From Methylophilus sp. (GTDB lineage: Bacteria; Pseudomonadota; Gammaproteobacteria; Burkholderiales; Methylophilaceae), in NCBI RefSeq assembly GCF_008015755.1, contig NZ_SSGF01000003.1:1-35219 (forward strand): a stretch of 35,219 nucleotides of DNA, in the 5' to 3' direction. Positions 13,926-23,369 of this stretch are shown here, one piece after another; the first letter of the stretch is position 1, and the number at the start of each line of letters is the position of its first letter. Below the pieces are notes generated by a model. The model searched no databases and had not been told where the DNA came from. It saw nothing but the letters and a program-made list of their open reading frames with translations. Both the position numbers and the translations under genes were made by a program.

Positions 13926-14514
13926 AATGCCGGAGTTTGACCGCAAGGTGCTGGAGGTGCTGCGCGAGCCACTCGAAAACGGCAGCATCACCATTTCACG
14001 TGCCGCCAGGCAAGCCACTTTCCCGGCACAATTTCAGTTGATTGCCGCCATGAATCCCTGCCCATGTGGTTATTTTGGTCATTACAACCAGCGCTGTCGC
14101 TGCACGCCAGAGCAAATCTTGCGTTACAAAAACAAACTCTCAGGCCCGCTACTAGACCGCATTGATATGAATATCGACGTCCCCGCACTCAAGCCAGAGG
14201 AGCTGAGCCATCACCAGCCCAGTGAAGGCAGTGCGACGATGCGCGCACGCGTCATGCAGGCGCGACAACGGCAAATGCAACGCCAGCACAAACCCAACGC
14301 GACGCTAGGTCCGCTAGAAATCGCCAATGTTTGCCAACTCGGCGAACAGGCAAGCCAGTTACTCCAAACGGCCATGCAAAAATTTTCGCTCTCTGCGCGT
14401 AGCTATCACCGCATTCTCAAAGTTGGCAGAACCATTGCTGACCTGGCCGGGACAACACAGATCAGCGATGCACATATTGCAGAAGCGTTACAATATCGAC
14501 GTTATGACTACTGA
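13926..14514 (+). pseudogene. comM: 3' remnant of comM (Mg-chelatase-like helicase), truncated by the island
   Basis: Homology starts abruptly in a TGCCGGAG segment and runs on as PEFDRKVLEVLREPLENG, AAMNPCPCGYFGHYNQRCRCTPEQI, SGPLLDRIDMNIDVPALKPEEL and SLSARSYHRILKVGRTIADLAG. These are the second half of ComM/YifB (about 500 residues in full). The N-terminal lobe and the Walker A and B ATPase motifs are missing; upstream sequence (13762-13925) is noncoding island DNA. An ATG at 13912 could give a 200-residue fragment without ATPase activity. ComM is a hexameric branch-migration helicase needed for efficient integration of transforming DNA. The 5' half is not in this window and may lie left of the island. 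Confidence 0.9.
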
Positions 14515-14527
14515 AGAAGGTAAAGCC

Positions 14528-15031
14528 ATGCGTTTATATGATGTGAGTATCGCGCCATTGCTGCGTAATTTGCAAAACCTGAAACACATTTTGCAACAAG
14601 GCGAACTTTACGCCGAGCAAAAGAAAGTCGCCCCTGAGGTGCTACTCAATAGCCGTTTATCTGTCGATATGTACCCGCTCACCAAGCAGGTGCAACTGGT
14701 CAGTGACATGAGCAAAGGCGCAGGCGCCAGGCTGGCAGGGCTGGAGATTCCACAATATGCCGACGATGAAACCAGCTTTGAGATGCTGTATGCCAGAATG
14801 GATAAAACCATCGCCTTTCTGGAGCAGATTCAGCCCGCACAGCTTGCAGGCGCAGAGGACAAAGAAGTGGTGCTGACGATCCGCAAAGTAGATTTAACGT
14901 TTAGCGGTCTTGATTACCTGCAAAAATGGGTCATGCCCAATGTCTATTTTCATACCACCACGGCTTATAACATCTTACGCCACCTGGGTGCGCCGCTGGG
15001 CAAAACCGAATATCTCGGCCAAAAGCGCTAA
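14528..15031 (+). CDS. DUF1993-family protein
   Basis: A 167-residue protein beginning MRLYDVSIAPLLRNLQNLKHIL, the usual opening of DUF1993, with the family's HTTTAYNILRHLGAPLGKTEYLG ending. Such proteins adopt a DinB-like four-helix bundle; their function is unknown. GAAGAAGG lies seven bases before the ATG at 14528; an ATG at 14504 overlapping the comM stop is an alternative. Its position directly after comM suggests the two were once cotranscribed. Confidence 0.85.
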   Translation: MRLYDVSIAPLLRNLQNLKHILQQGELYAEQKKVAPEVLLNSRLSVDMYPLTKQVQLVSDMSKGAGARLAGLEIPQYADDETSFEMLYARMDKTIAFLEQIQPAQLAGAEDKEVVLTIRKVDLTFSGLDYLQKWVMPNVYFHTTTAYNILRHLGAPLGKTEYLGQKR

Positions 15032-15035
15032 GTAC

Positions 15036-15446
15036 TCAAGTGCGCTTGCGCCAATAGCCAACCACTCCAGGCGCCGACTGCAGCATTGCTTGTCGGCGCA
15101 GTGTTTCATAGGCCTCAGCCTCTGAAACGCCTTGCTCATGTGCCATACGTTGCGCTTGCTTCGTGGCTTCAGCAACCCAGGCAGGGTTCTCCTGATACCC
15201 CCTATCCTGCATGCAGCGATCCAGCACACGCGACTGCCTAGCCGCTTTTTCAAGCTTTTGAAACGGCAAGACTTCAGGCAACTCCGCCGCCGCCTTGCTG
15301 GCAATCAAATCACACTGATTCACCACCTGCGACACCTCATTATGGCTAGTAGCGGAACTGACTTCTGTTAATGATTGCCAATACCAGAACCCGGCATAAC
15401 CAAGCAACAACACCCCCAGCACCGCGAACACTCTTGATGTTTTCAT
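15036..15446 (-). CDS. Hypothetical membrane-anchored or periplasmic protein
   Basis: A 136-residue protein with an N-terminal hydrophobic segment (about residues 7-24, VFAVLGVLLLGYAGFWYW) serving as signal anchor, then a polar, Ala/Glu-rich helical domain with two Cys (CDLIASK and RCMQDRGYQENP) that could form a disulfide outside the membrane. An AGGTGA-like site precedes the ATG. No family is recognised. It converges with the DUF1993 gene, with only four bases between them. Confidence 0.7.
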   Translation of the reverse strand: MKTSRVFAVLGVLLLGYAGFWYWQSLTEVSSATSHNEVSQVVNQCDLIASKAAAELPEVLPFQKLEKAARQSRVLDRCMQDRGYQENPAWVAEATKQAQRMAHEQGVSEAEAYETLRRQAMLQSAPGVVGYWRKRT

Positions 15447-15680
15447 TCACCTATCCTCACGCTCAGTGCCTTAATTGTGCGCCATTTCATGGCAGATGAA
15501 TAGCAAGGTGACTGTCATCTAAAAAGTGTATTGACTTCATTAAAGCGTCACACAAGCTGATTAACATAGTTTTAATCAAACACAGCACACATGGCTGCCA
15601 TAAACCTGCGTGCAAGACTCAAGAAGGGAGTAAGCATGACGTTAATACAGTTATATACGCAAACAAACAAAGGACGAATC

Positions 15681-15836
15681 ATGAGCGAATGGCAAGACGA
15701 GCCACTGACCTACACCGCCAGCATGCCTGAGCTGATGACAGCGCAGGACATTATGTACCTGGCAGAGGACATTGTGGCTGATAACAATATTCAAGCGATT
15801 TACAAGCCAGCAGAACTCTCTCTGGAAGTGGTCTAA
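15681..15836 (+). CDS. Small hypothetical acidic protein (51 residues)
   Basis: Begins MSEWQDEPLTYTASMPELMTAQ with AAAGGA upstream. It is acidic, soluble and of unknown function. Another in-frame ATG at 15636 also has a good site (AAGGGAG) and would give 66 residues, so the start is unsettled; the upstream one could instead be a short extension or leader. Confidence 0.5.
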   Translation: MSEWQDEPLTYTASMPELMTAQDIMYLAEDIVADNNIQAIYKPAELSLEVV

Positions 15837-15997
15837 TCCAAGCACTGTGGCCCGGCTACTAGCCGCAGCTGATCTGTACCACATTCACGTATCACTTCTG
15901 CCATATCCCCGTGGGCTCACGTTTAGACCATGCCTAGACACTGCCTCTATGTTTACCTAAAATAAGCCTTCGACCATCACCATCACAGGAGGCAACC

Positions 15998-16090
15998 ATG
16001 TTTTTTGGCGCGGTAGGCATCTATACTTTGATTGGCGTTGTTGTAGCGATCTGCTTGATATTGTACGAGTTTGCAAAACGAGTGAAGTAA
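15998..16090 (+). CDS. Small single-pass membrane protein (30 residues)
   Basis: A 30-codon ORF with a perfect AGGAGG five bases before its ATG. The protein is one hydrophobic helix (GAVGIYTLIGVVVAICLILY) followed by a short basic end (EFAKRVK), so it should insert with the C-terminus inside. An intrinsic terminator follows 12 bases after the stop. Layout and ribosome site make it a convincing gene although it is too short for most annotation. It resembles the small subunits that stabilise membrane complexes, but I cannot name a partner. Confidence 0.7.
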   Translation: MFFGAVGIYTLIGVVVAICLILYEFAKRVK

Positions 16091-16102
16091 CTCGCAGGTA
16101 AT

Positions 16103-16128
16103 AAAAAAGCCCCGTTAGGGGCTTTTTT
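16103..16128. terminator. Bidirectional intrinsic terminator
   Basis: AAAAAA-GCCCC, loop GTTA, GGGGC-TTTTTT. It serves the small membrane protein gene rightward and the long pilin operon, ending in pilY1, leftward. Confidence 0.93.
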
Positions 16129-16141
16129 ATTAGTGTCATTC

Positions 16142-19100
16142 TTACTGAATCAACTCATGCCAGCTTTGCTTGGTGCCATAGCTGCCGTTGGTTTTTTGTT
16201 TGAAGATATCAGTAGACTTGGTCGTCGCAGAAAGGCCAAATACCTGATCATCCAGGCTCAACTGTTGTGGCGTAGGATCATTACTACCAGTGACCACTAC
16301 GTGCGGTACACCATTCCCATCATAGACAATATTGTAACCAACGGCTGGTGTGGTCATACGTTCAGAGACGATGCCGCTGGCTAGCAAGGAGCCACCTTTT
16401 TTGTAATTAAAGAAATTAAACCAACCATAGCCTGCACCATTACATGCCTGACTACTAGGCACCATGGTAGGCATCATCAGTGCGCCATTTAACAACAGTG
16501 GATCAAGATTGACGCGCTCGCCTGCCGGAAAATCCAACACCCAGCCATACCCGGTATCAAAATTAACGACCTGGTCTTTGTTCAGTATCACAGTGCGATC
16601 ACCGCCTAGTACTTGCGTGGTGAGCTGACTACGTCCAATCGGACTGATTTGTCCATTATCCTTAAAAACATAAGCCGAGTTTTGCGGTGTGTTGGTCAAG
16701 TCTGCAGGTTCAAGAAACTTACCAGTACCAACCATCACCACTTTGTTATTGTCCACCTTGCCTAATTCTGGTTGTGTGGTGATTTTTTGTACGCCACCCC
16801 CGCCTTCAGTCAAGGTCGCAATTTTAGTGACTGCCCCTGTATTGATATCAAAGCGCCAGACATTGCCATTTAAATCACCGCCATAGACATTTAAAGCAGT
16901 ATTATTTTCAAATATCTGGTCAGCATATGCCGAAATTCTTGCTAATCCGCTTGGCTCGGCAGCGCTGCCAGACCCTGTAGAAAGCGTTTTCAGTACACTA
17001 CCCGTATTCACGTCAAGGACATACAAATAGCCGCCGCCATTGCCTGTCGGATTATTCACCACAAACGTGCCATCATTCTTCTTACGTGCGTTCAAGCCGT
17101 TGTTGTAACCCGAGGTGAGAAGCACCACCCAGCGACCATCTTGCATTTTAGTCACCAACGGGTTGCCAAAGGTATAGCCGAGCGTGCTGTTCGTGCCAGA
17201 GGGTTGTGCATAGAACTCCCACAGCAAGACTGGATTGTCTGGCGTGGTCACGTCAATCGCAAAGTAGCCACGCCCGCCGCCATTAAGCCCGGAAATCAGG
17301 ACTGTGCGCCAAACAGCACCTTCGCCACTACAACCAGAGACGCAAACATCAGTCACTACCGGGCTGCCATTGACATAGTTGGTATGGTAGTTAGCGCCGT
17401 ATTCCTTATCAGCCAGGTTGGCCAGATTGGCAATCACTGGCGTCGGAATAAATGCCCATAACTCATTGCCGTTTTCAGCGTTAAACGCATGCAGCATACC
17501 GTCGTTGGCGCCTACATATACGGTTCCGCTCGGCAGTAGCTTTCTATTCGCCTTGTAGGCCTTATACCCTGGGTCAAGATAATCTACATTAGAAGCCTTG
17601 AAGTAAGCAGGACGAGACTGTGAGATATCGCCCAACGTCGCTAAGCGCTCGCGGAACCAGCGGTTATCTGCCTTTGCATTAGTCGCAGTATCTTCGTAAG
17701 TTTTATTACCCCGGAGATAATCCACCAATTTGCCGGCCTTGTTTGGCTCTGTCATTCTGATGTCGCTGACAGGCAAACCTTGCATCTGGCTCAAATCCTT
17801 ATAACCAGCTTCCAGCGTTGCACGATGCTGCGCAGGCAGGTTTTCATCAATGAACAGTGTCATCGCGTTATTCAGATTAAAAAATATTTTTCGGCTCGTA
17901 CCTAGCTGATTTTGCAATTTGCCAGTACAACTGGATGCAATCTGGACATAGCAAGAGGCTGGCTCACTCATACCGATCGCTGAACCTAATGCCCCCCCAG
18001 CACTACCACACGCAGTCTGATCAGAATTAGTCGTCTTACAATAAAGCTTGCCATCCTGACTCACTGACGTCGCAGGAGACGTGCAGGTTTCTGCGGCCAC
18101 ATTTTCAACACACCACACAGCATTTTCAGAGGTTTTCAAAGAAGTGGTATCTACCGTGCGCGCCTCCAGGTTGCCTGTCCATTTAACAGACTGATAACTG
18201 GCCACATACTGGAAGTTATCGCCGCTGGTTGGGGCCAGACTGCTAGCGGCCGCTGCCGCACTTGCTCCTTGAATGGCCTTGATCTCGGACAAGCCTTTGG
18301 CCAGTGACTCTCTTAACAGCTTGGGATTGCTAGCGCTGTAATAAGTACCGCCGGCATTCACCGCAGCATGCCACAAGTCATCAATACGGGTACCGTCCTC
18401 GTTCGCAGTTGGATCCGGCCAGTTTTTCGTCTTTGTATCGGCAATATCCTTGTAGTCACCGGATGTCCGCGTTTTGTAGTCTTCGGTGTACACCAGCGTT
18501 CCATCAATCCCCAAGCCCAATGTCATGGTCACCATATTCTGCTTGGGATAATCGTTGGTCGTACCACATACAGATGACCCTAAGCCACCATTACAATTTG
18601 AGAACGTATTATCACGAATATCGGTGTCATAAAAATACTTGGCTGTATCCGCCAGTGTGTTTGACTTGCTGCTACTGTCGTACTGTGGCCGCGGGCTAGC
18701 GCCATCCTGATCACCGATGGCGGCACTATTAATCCGTGTGGGATTACTACTGTCGTTCCAGTACCCGTCCGTGGTCAGCAAAGTAAAATTCGATTGGCAG
18801 GCGTACTGCATCGGATCATCGTTACCCAACGTTTGTTTACCCGCAAAATGTTGCCCTACGCTAGACAACGCAGTACGCAAAGGGGTGCCGCCACTGGCGG
18901 ACACCGAAAACAGTTTTTGGTACCAGGATTGTTTTTGGCTAGTATTAAAGGGAGCCAGCGCCAGATAATTAGACTTAGGGCTATTAATCGTCACCAACCC
19001 GACGCGATAGCGGGAGTCCAACGACTTAAAAGCCTGACTTGCCGCTGTTTTCATGGATTGCATGCGCGTACGATAATAGGCCCACCAGTTCGCATAGTTA

Positions 19101-20182
19101 GTCATCTCCTCAGTAAGCGTGCAAGAGGTGGCGCTGGCGCAATCTACTCTATCCAGTCCTTTGGTCGATTTTCCTGGGGCGGTATAAGCCACATCACTGG
19201 AAATCTTGACATACACCATGCTACCGGGGATGTCTGAGGTCGTATTGGTCGTGAGCTGTGCGGTGTAATTACCACCAGTCATGGTGACCTGAATCGGGGC
19301 GGAGGTGTTCACAGGCTCACCTGCCGGTGTAATGATCGTCAGTACATTACTACTGATATTGACCGTGTTACCACTCAGGTTGCAATTACCAGAGAGGCTG
19401 GTACGACACATGTTACTACGCACTTCACTTGCAAACTGGCTGCTGTTATAAGAGCTATTCACCGAAACAGTGCTTGATAAGAGCTCAATATTATTGATTT
19501 TGATACTCTGTATCGACGCATTATTGCTGGTTTTGTTTAGCGTTAATGTATAGGTCGAAATTGGCCTGCGCAAATTGGTGTATGTATTTCCATCATTCAC
19601 GGTAGCGCTGGCATTGCGAATCTTCTGGCAGTACATAGAGCCCGTCAGACTACGTCTGTTTGCAGCGGTGCTGGTATTACACCAACGGATATTGGAAGGG
19701 TAGATGTAGTTTCCAGTTGCCTCTTTCGAAACCACACAGCTGGTCAAGCCTGGCGTGGAGCAATACTCACCTGGAATAAACGCATAGTAATTAGCAACTG
19801 ACCGGATATCCGTGGTACCGTTTTTGCCAGCGCCCAGATCATTGACTTCATTAGGCACCGCGGCAAAGTTGGTCTGGTTAGCCATACTGGCTCCCAAATA
19901 AGTCAGAGGCGGGGTATATTGCACCTCAGGATTGTAATACTGTGTGTTGTAATCCGCATTGTTAAACAGCCATGGTGAAGAAGAGTTCGACCAGTCTGGC
20001 GCGTAATCCCAGCCCATGCTGCCGGAGTTATCCAGCACAAACATCAGGTTTGGTTTGACATCTGAGCTACCAGATGTCTGCAGCGGCATTGTCGCCAAAT
20101 CCAGAAATTCGGCGCGCAATATTGCAGGCAATAACAAGCCCAGCCAAAGAAGTTTTTTGATCAAGTGTTGGGTTTTCATCAT
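16142..20182 (-). CDS. pilY1: Type IV pilus tip/adhesin protein PilY1
   Basis: A 1346-residue secreted pilus-biogenesis factor and adhesin. It has a signal peptide (about 1-24), then a von Willebrand A-like domain starting NLMFVLDNSGSM (MIDAS Asp51, Ser53, Ser55) and running to roughly residue 650, followed by the PilY1 C-terminal beta-propeller (about 800-1300) with typical blades such as VYVGANDGMLHAFNAENGNELWAF and VYGGDLNGNVWRFD. PilY1 sits at the pilus tip with the minor pilins and opposes retraction. The canonical calcium loop found before the GGDL strand in some homologues is not evident here. It is the last gene of the minor pilin operon, nine bases after pilX. Confidence 0.95.
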   Translation of the reverse strand: MMKTQHLIKKLLWLGLLLPAILRAEFLDLATMPLQTSGSSDVKPNLMFVLDNSGSMGWDYAPDWSNSSSPWLFNNADYNTQYYNPEVQYTPPLTYLGASMANQTNFAAVPNEVNDLGAGKNGTTDIRSVANYYAFIPGEYCSTPGLTSCVVSKEATGNYIYPSNIRWCNTSTAANRRSLTGSMYCQKIRNASATVNDGNTYTNLRRPISTYTLTLNKTSNNASIQSIKINNIELLSSTVSVNSSYNSSQFASEVRSNMCRTSLSGNCNLSGNTVNISSNVLTIITPAGEPVNTSAPIQVTMTGGNYTAQLTTNTTSDIPGSMVYVKISSDVAYTAPGKSTKGLDRVDCASATSCTLTEEMTNYANWWAYYRTRMQSMKTAASQAFKSLDSRYRVGLVTINSPKSNYLALAPFNTSQKQSWYQKLFSVSASGGTPLRTALSSVGQHFAGKQTLGNDDPMQYACQSNFTLLTTDGYWNDSSNPTRINSAAIGDQDGASPRPQYDSSSKSNTLADTAKYFYDTDIRDNTFSNCNGGLGSSVCGTTNDYPKQNMVTMTLGLGIDGTLVYTEDYKTRTSGDYKDIADTKTKNWPDPTANEDGTRIDDLWHAAVNAGGTYYSASNPKLLRESLAKGLSEIKAIQGASAAAAASSLAPTSGDNFQYVASYQSVKWTGNLEARTVDTTSLKTSENAVWCVENVAAETCTSPATSVSQDGKLYCKTTNSDQTACGSAGGALGSAIGMSEPASCYVQIASSCTGKLQNQLGTSRKIFFNLNNAMTLFIDENLPAQHRATLEAGYKDLSQMQGLPVSDIRMTEPNKAGKLVDYLRGNKTYEDTATNAKADNRWFRERLATLGDISQSRPAYFKASNVDYLDPGYKAYKANRKLLPSGTVYVGANDGMLHAFNAENGNELWAFIPTPVIANLANLADKEYGANYHTNYVNGSPVVTDVCVSGCSGEGAVWRTVLISGLNGGGRGYFAIDVTTPDNPVLLWEFYAQPSGTNSTLGYTFGNPLVTKMQDGRWVVLLTSGYNNGLNARKKNDGTFVVNNPTGNGGGYLYVLDVNTGSVLKTLSTGSGSAAEPSGLARISAYADQIFENNTALNVYGGDLNGNVWRFDINTGAVTKIATLTEGGGGVQKITTQPELGKVDNNKVVMVGTGKFLEPADLTNTPQNSAYVFKDNGQISPIGRSQLTTQVLGGDRTVILNKDQVVNFDTGYGWVLDFPAGERVNLDPLLLNGALMMPTMVPSSQACNGAGYGWFNFFNYKKGGSLLASGIVSERMTTPAVGYNIVYDGNGVPHVVVTGSNDPTPQQLSLDDQVFGLSATTKSTDIFKQKTNGSYGTKQSWHELIQ

Positions 20183-20191
20183 TCCACCTGT

Positions 20192-20887
20192 TTAGTTGGA
20201 AATAAAAGATTGCATAAACGTCACCGTATTTTTGGGTCCGGCAATACGTAGCGTCACGCGATATAATGGGGAGTCTGAACTAGCAACACAACGTTTAAAC
20301 AACTCAATATTGGTAACGTTATGGGAGCAGTTCTCTCCATTACTTGGAGAACTCGCCATCATGCAACGCGAGGCATCGATAGGCGCAGACCCTGCGTTGA
20401 TTTCAGCATTACTGTAGTTACACATACGCTCGACCACATAGCGAATTTCATTTCCCTGGCGGTCTACCCCATTGCGAATTTCATCGTTCCCATCTGTCTG
20501 ACTCGGGGCAAGACTGCTGTTGCCATCACTCCAGGCCATAGTGGTTAACTGGCTACCATCACATACCAAGGCATCAGGCTGGTTATCAAACTGGCTACAA
20601 TTGGCGTAATACCCTTGGGTCGGGTGATGAATAAGGCTCGCTGTGAGACTGATGCTTGCAGCGATATTTTGCGCAATCCCTTCCAATGCCACATTGGATG
20701 CCGTACTGGCAGATTGGCGGAACACCAGATTACCTGACAGCAAGGCATTAGTATCTACACTGCGAATCAATGCCACCCCCGCAATCGACATCACTACCAG
20801 TGCCAACAGAGCAAAAAACAGCACAATGCCGCGCTGGCGCAGTTGCGACCGCGGTGTCACTCCATCAAGTAAAAGGCTATAAGGCAT
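20192..20887 (-). CDS. pilX: Type IV pilus minor pilin-associated protein PilX
   Basis: A 231-residue PilX-family protein. The N-terminus RQRGIVLFFALLALVVMSIAGVALIRSVD is the PilX membrane helix, lacking the Glu5 of standard pilins, and the rest is a periplasmic domain with several Cys. The start at 20887 (MPYSLLLDG) is chosen since it overlaps the pilW end by 11 bases and has GGAA upstream; the longer ORF to 20965 would lie mostly inside pilW. PilX belongs to the tip complex primed with PilV, PilW, FimT/FimU and PilY1. Confidence 0.88.
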   Translation of the reverse strand: MPYSLLLDGVTPRSQLRQRGIVLFFALLALVVMSIAGVALIRSVDTNALLSGNLVFRQSASTASNVALEGIAQNIAASISLTASLIHHPTQGYYANCSQFDNQPDALVCDGSQLTTMAWSDGNSSLAPSQTDGNDEIRNGVDRQGNEIRYVVERMCNYSNAEINAGSAPIDASRCMMASSPSNGENCSHNVTNIELFKRCVASSDSPLYRVTLRIAGPKNTVTFMQSFISN

Positions 20888-22034
20888 CGCGATTCCAAAT
20901 AATGTTTCTGAGTGGAATAGTGGCTTCAAAACTACGGTAACGGTAGCGCTGCCAGTTAGCCACACTTGTTAAATCGACATTTGCGGGCGCTGCATCTGCT
21001 TGCCAGATACATACCCGACTAACACCGGCAGCGGCCCCATCACAGGCCTGACTGACAATATTTCTCTGCAAATTGCCATCCCTTGCGACCACCGCGATAC
21101 GGATCGCCCGGATACGGTTACGGTCCATGAGTGCCATTGTCGGCCCAAAAGTACCTGTTGCATCGACCCATTGATCTACCCGATTTAAATAAGCCGAGGC
21201 TGTGGCACTGCCAGAGGTGGGGTCTATGGTTGTGGTAATACCATATTGTGCCTGCAAAGCAACGATGTCACTGGCAACCGGCACCGCTGCACTGCTAGGG
21301 AATGGATTAGCCCCGGGCGTGCCGCCTGAACGTGTCAGCTCCAATCCAGGATTCACGGTATATTCATATTGATTCCATGCGCCTAGGCAAGAAAAACGCA
21401 CCCAGTCAGCCCCATTCAGAATGCTTACCGGGCTCGCGGTAGGCACTGTATTTATTTCGGATAGCGTATTGATAGTCCGGTCTGCATTCAGCTTTTGTAG
21501 ACGGCCCAGACTACAGTTGGGATTAGACGGTGTCTGGTGAAACAGGACAATATCATTTTCCTGGCAACCAATCAGGCGTCCATCTAAAGTGGGGGCCGTC
21601 ATGGTGCCCGTCGCACGCAAAGACGCACCGCCGCTAGCAGGATTGCCATAACGGATACGCACAATGTCATTACCCGTGCCGCCATCCACAATCAATACTG
21701 GGGAAAGATTAATGACCACGCCGCCCTGATTGATTGAGGTATCAATAGGACATAACAACGGTGAAGGGTCGGTGCTGTTATACAGCGGCAAACCATATCC
21801 CGCATTCTGCGCATCGCGCTGCATGTAATACATCGCCAACACACCGCTCGATTGAGCGTCTGCGCCGCCTGCGATCGTGCGCTTGCGTGCCTCAAAACCA
21901 CTAAACAGGTTGCTGATGGCCAAAGTGGCGACCAAGCCAATTAAAATGCCGACCAGCAACTCGACCAAGCTCACCCCCAGCTGAAAACGCTGACGGCGTA
22001 AGCGTGAAAACAGGCGTACAGGCTTATGCATCAT
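20877..22034 (-). CDS. pilW: Type IV pilus minor pilin PilW
   Basis: A 385-residue prepilin-like protein. The cleavage region reads RRQRFQLG/VSLVELLVGILIGLVATLAIS, with Gly-1 and Glu5 present. A large beta-rich periplasmic domain follows, ending in the PilW pattern near WQRYRYRSFEATIPLRN. It overlaps the upstream pilV stop by four bases (ATGA) and the downstream pilX start, showing an operon with translational coupling. Confidence 0.92.
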   Translation of the reverse strand: MMHKPVRLFSRLRRQRFQLGVSLVELLVGILIGLVATLAISNLFSGFEARKRTIAGGADAQSSGVLAMYYMQRDAQNAGYGLPLYNSTDPSPLLCPIDTSINQGGVVINLSPVLIVDGGTGNDIVRIRYGNPASGGASLRATGTMTAPTLDGRLIGCQENDIVLFHQTPSNPNCSLGRLQKLNADRTINTLSEINTVPTASPVSILNGADWVRFSCLGAWNQYEYTVNPGLELTRSGGTPGANPFPSSAAVPVASDIVALQAQYGITTTIDPTSGSATASAYLNRVDQWVDATGTFGPTMALMDRNRIRAIRIAVVARDGNLQRNIVSQACDGAAAGVSRVCIWQADAAPANVDLTSVANWQRYRYRSFEATIPLRNIIWNRDAL

Positions 22035-22432
22035 GGCATCACATCAAACAAATAACTGGACGCATTGACCTGATGGCGGGTGCCTCCGGGCACTTGCCAG
22101 CCAACAGTCACCGTCACCATGGTATTGGTCAATGCGGAGAAAGTCAGCGTACCATTGGGCAACTGGGATCTAATTTTGCTTTTATCGACTTGCGTAATAT
22201 AGTTTGCCGCATCGCCGCCAAACGCCATCATATTGGCAATATGTGTTTGTGCAATCAACTGCGCTTCTGCGCGGTAGCGGTTATCGCTACTGTTTTTAAT
22301 CATGGCACTTTGCAAGCCAACCAGCGCTAGCACGCCCATGCTGAATATCACTAGTGCGACCATGGCTTCAATCAGCACAGAACCTTGCTGCAAGCGCATG
22401 GCATAAGAACGTTTTTGTCGTGAAATTAACAT
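22031..22432 (-). CDS. pilV: Type IV pilus minor pilin PilV
   Basis: A 133-residue prepilin with a leader ending RLQQG/SVLIEAMVALVIFSMGVLALVGLQ; position +1 is Ser instead of Phe, as in many PilV proteins, and Glu5 is present. GGGAG precedes the ATG at 22432, which overlaps the end of fimT by seven bases; an internal ATG (22399, MRLQQG) would shorten the leader but lacks a ribosome site. It is a minor pilin of the pilus tip complex. Confidence 0.9.
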   Translation of the reverse strand: MLISRQKRSYAMRLQQGSVLIEAMVALVIFSMGVLALVGLQSAMIKNSSDNRYRAEAQLIAQTHIANMMAFGGDAANYITQVDKSKIRSQLPNGTLTFSALTNTMVTVTVGWQVPGGTRHQVNASSYLFDVMP

Positions 22433-22938
22433 GCTCTAGGATCTCCCGCAGCTGACACAGATGGATCACATACCCTGACATTACCGCCTGCTGCCAGCAG
22501 CACGCGCAATGATCTGCGCTCTTCAGCCTTGACTTGTAAGTTAGTGATATTCACCACTGAAAGGCCCACAGGCGTAGCAGGGTCACGTGTGCCAAAACCG
22601 CTAAATACAGCCGTACTATTATCCGCCGCCACCGTCGTATTGCTAGAAGCGCCTTCTGTTGCGCTCTTTTGAGTAATCGTCGTTGGGCAACTAGTTGTCG
22701 GCGTCACACAACCAATCTGCCAGCCGCTATTGGTTTGCAGAGTGAATTTGACTCTCGCATTGCGTTTGATCGCCTCCATCCTCGCCTGCTGCAATCCGCT
22801 ATGGATAGACTCGGCCACAGTACGAATCTGCGCATTGCCAATAGAGGTTTGAAAAGCAGGAATCGCAATCGTCGTAACCGACACCAATACCACCATGGTG
22901 ACAACCAACTCTATTAATGAGAACCCGTGTTGACGCAT
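22426..22938 (-). CDS. fimT: Type IV pilus minor pilin FimT/FimU (GspH family)
   Basis: A 170-residue prepilin with leader MRQHG/FSLIELVVTMVVLVSVTTIAIP and a GspH-like body (QARMEAIKRNARVKF, then GWQIG). I start it at 22938, 17 bases after the pilE stop; the ORF extends to 22989 inside pilE. FimT-type proteins are minor pilins; in some naturally competent species FimT binds incoming DNA through a basic C-terminal tail, here ending RVCDPSVSAAGDPRAC, which is only weakly basic. Confidence 0.88.
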   Translation of the reverse strand: MRQHGFSLIELVVTMVVLVSVTTIAIPAFQTSIGNAQIRTVAESIHSGLQQARMEAIKRNARVKFTLQTNSGWQIGCVTPTTSCPTTITQKSATEGASSNTTVAADNSTAVFSGFGTRDPATPVGLSVVNITNLQVKAEERRSLRVLLAAGGNVRVCDPSVSAAGDPRAC

Positions 22939-22955
22939 AACGAATACAGACCCTG

Positions 22956-23369
22956 TTAACAACTGCCTGAAGAAGAAGTCAGCCAGCAACTACCACCAAC
23001 CGTACCGTCAAATTTTGAGGTCTTGGCATTATCCTGATTCACTGTAAATTCAAAATTGCCCATGTTATTGGCTGTCTTGCCCGCTGCTTTCAGGGTGTAG
23101 GTGGTGGCCGATTGGTTATCAATGGAGTAATCAAAATTTTTGGCATCACTAGGCACACAGGCAAAACCCACATAAGTAAAGTTATCCTGAAAGAACTGCT
23201 CAGCCTGTACACGGCAATTAGCCAGGTTGGCGGGCGCCTCGGCCGCGTTGCCGCTTTTGACGTAATCCTGATAACCTGGCACGGCAATGCTGGCCAACAA
23301 GCCAATAATCGCTACCACGATCATCATTTCAATCAGGCTAAACCCATCTTGATTAGAGCGCTTCATCAT
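22956..23369 (-). CDS. pilE: Type IV pilin PilE-like, first gene of the minor pilin operon
   Basis: A 137-residue prepilin: leader [37 protein letters not shown] with Gly-1, Phe+1 and Glu5, and a globular domain containing four Cys, two of them in the C-terminal D-region ([13 protein letters not shown]). This matches the PilE-type pilin found upstream of minor pilin genes in beta- and gammaproteobacteria. AGAGG precedes the tandem ATGs; the second has the better spacing. The gene is divergent from lptM, sharing about 164 bases of upstream sequence. Confidence 0.9.
   Translation of the reverse strand: MMKRSNQDGFSLIEMMIVVAIIGLLASIAVPGYQDYVKSGNAAEAPANLANCRVQAEQFFQDNFTYVGFACVPSDAKNFDYSIDNQSATTYTLKAAGKTANNMGNFEFTVNQDNAKTSKFDGTVGGSCWLTSSSGSC

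Noticed and set aside
13827..13945. GACCGCA present at 13827 and in comM at 13939, resembling the ACCGC duplication of AbaR-type insertions
   Set aside because: comM homology already begins ~13 bases before the second copy, so these do not sit at the junction as target duplications should; probably chance.
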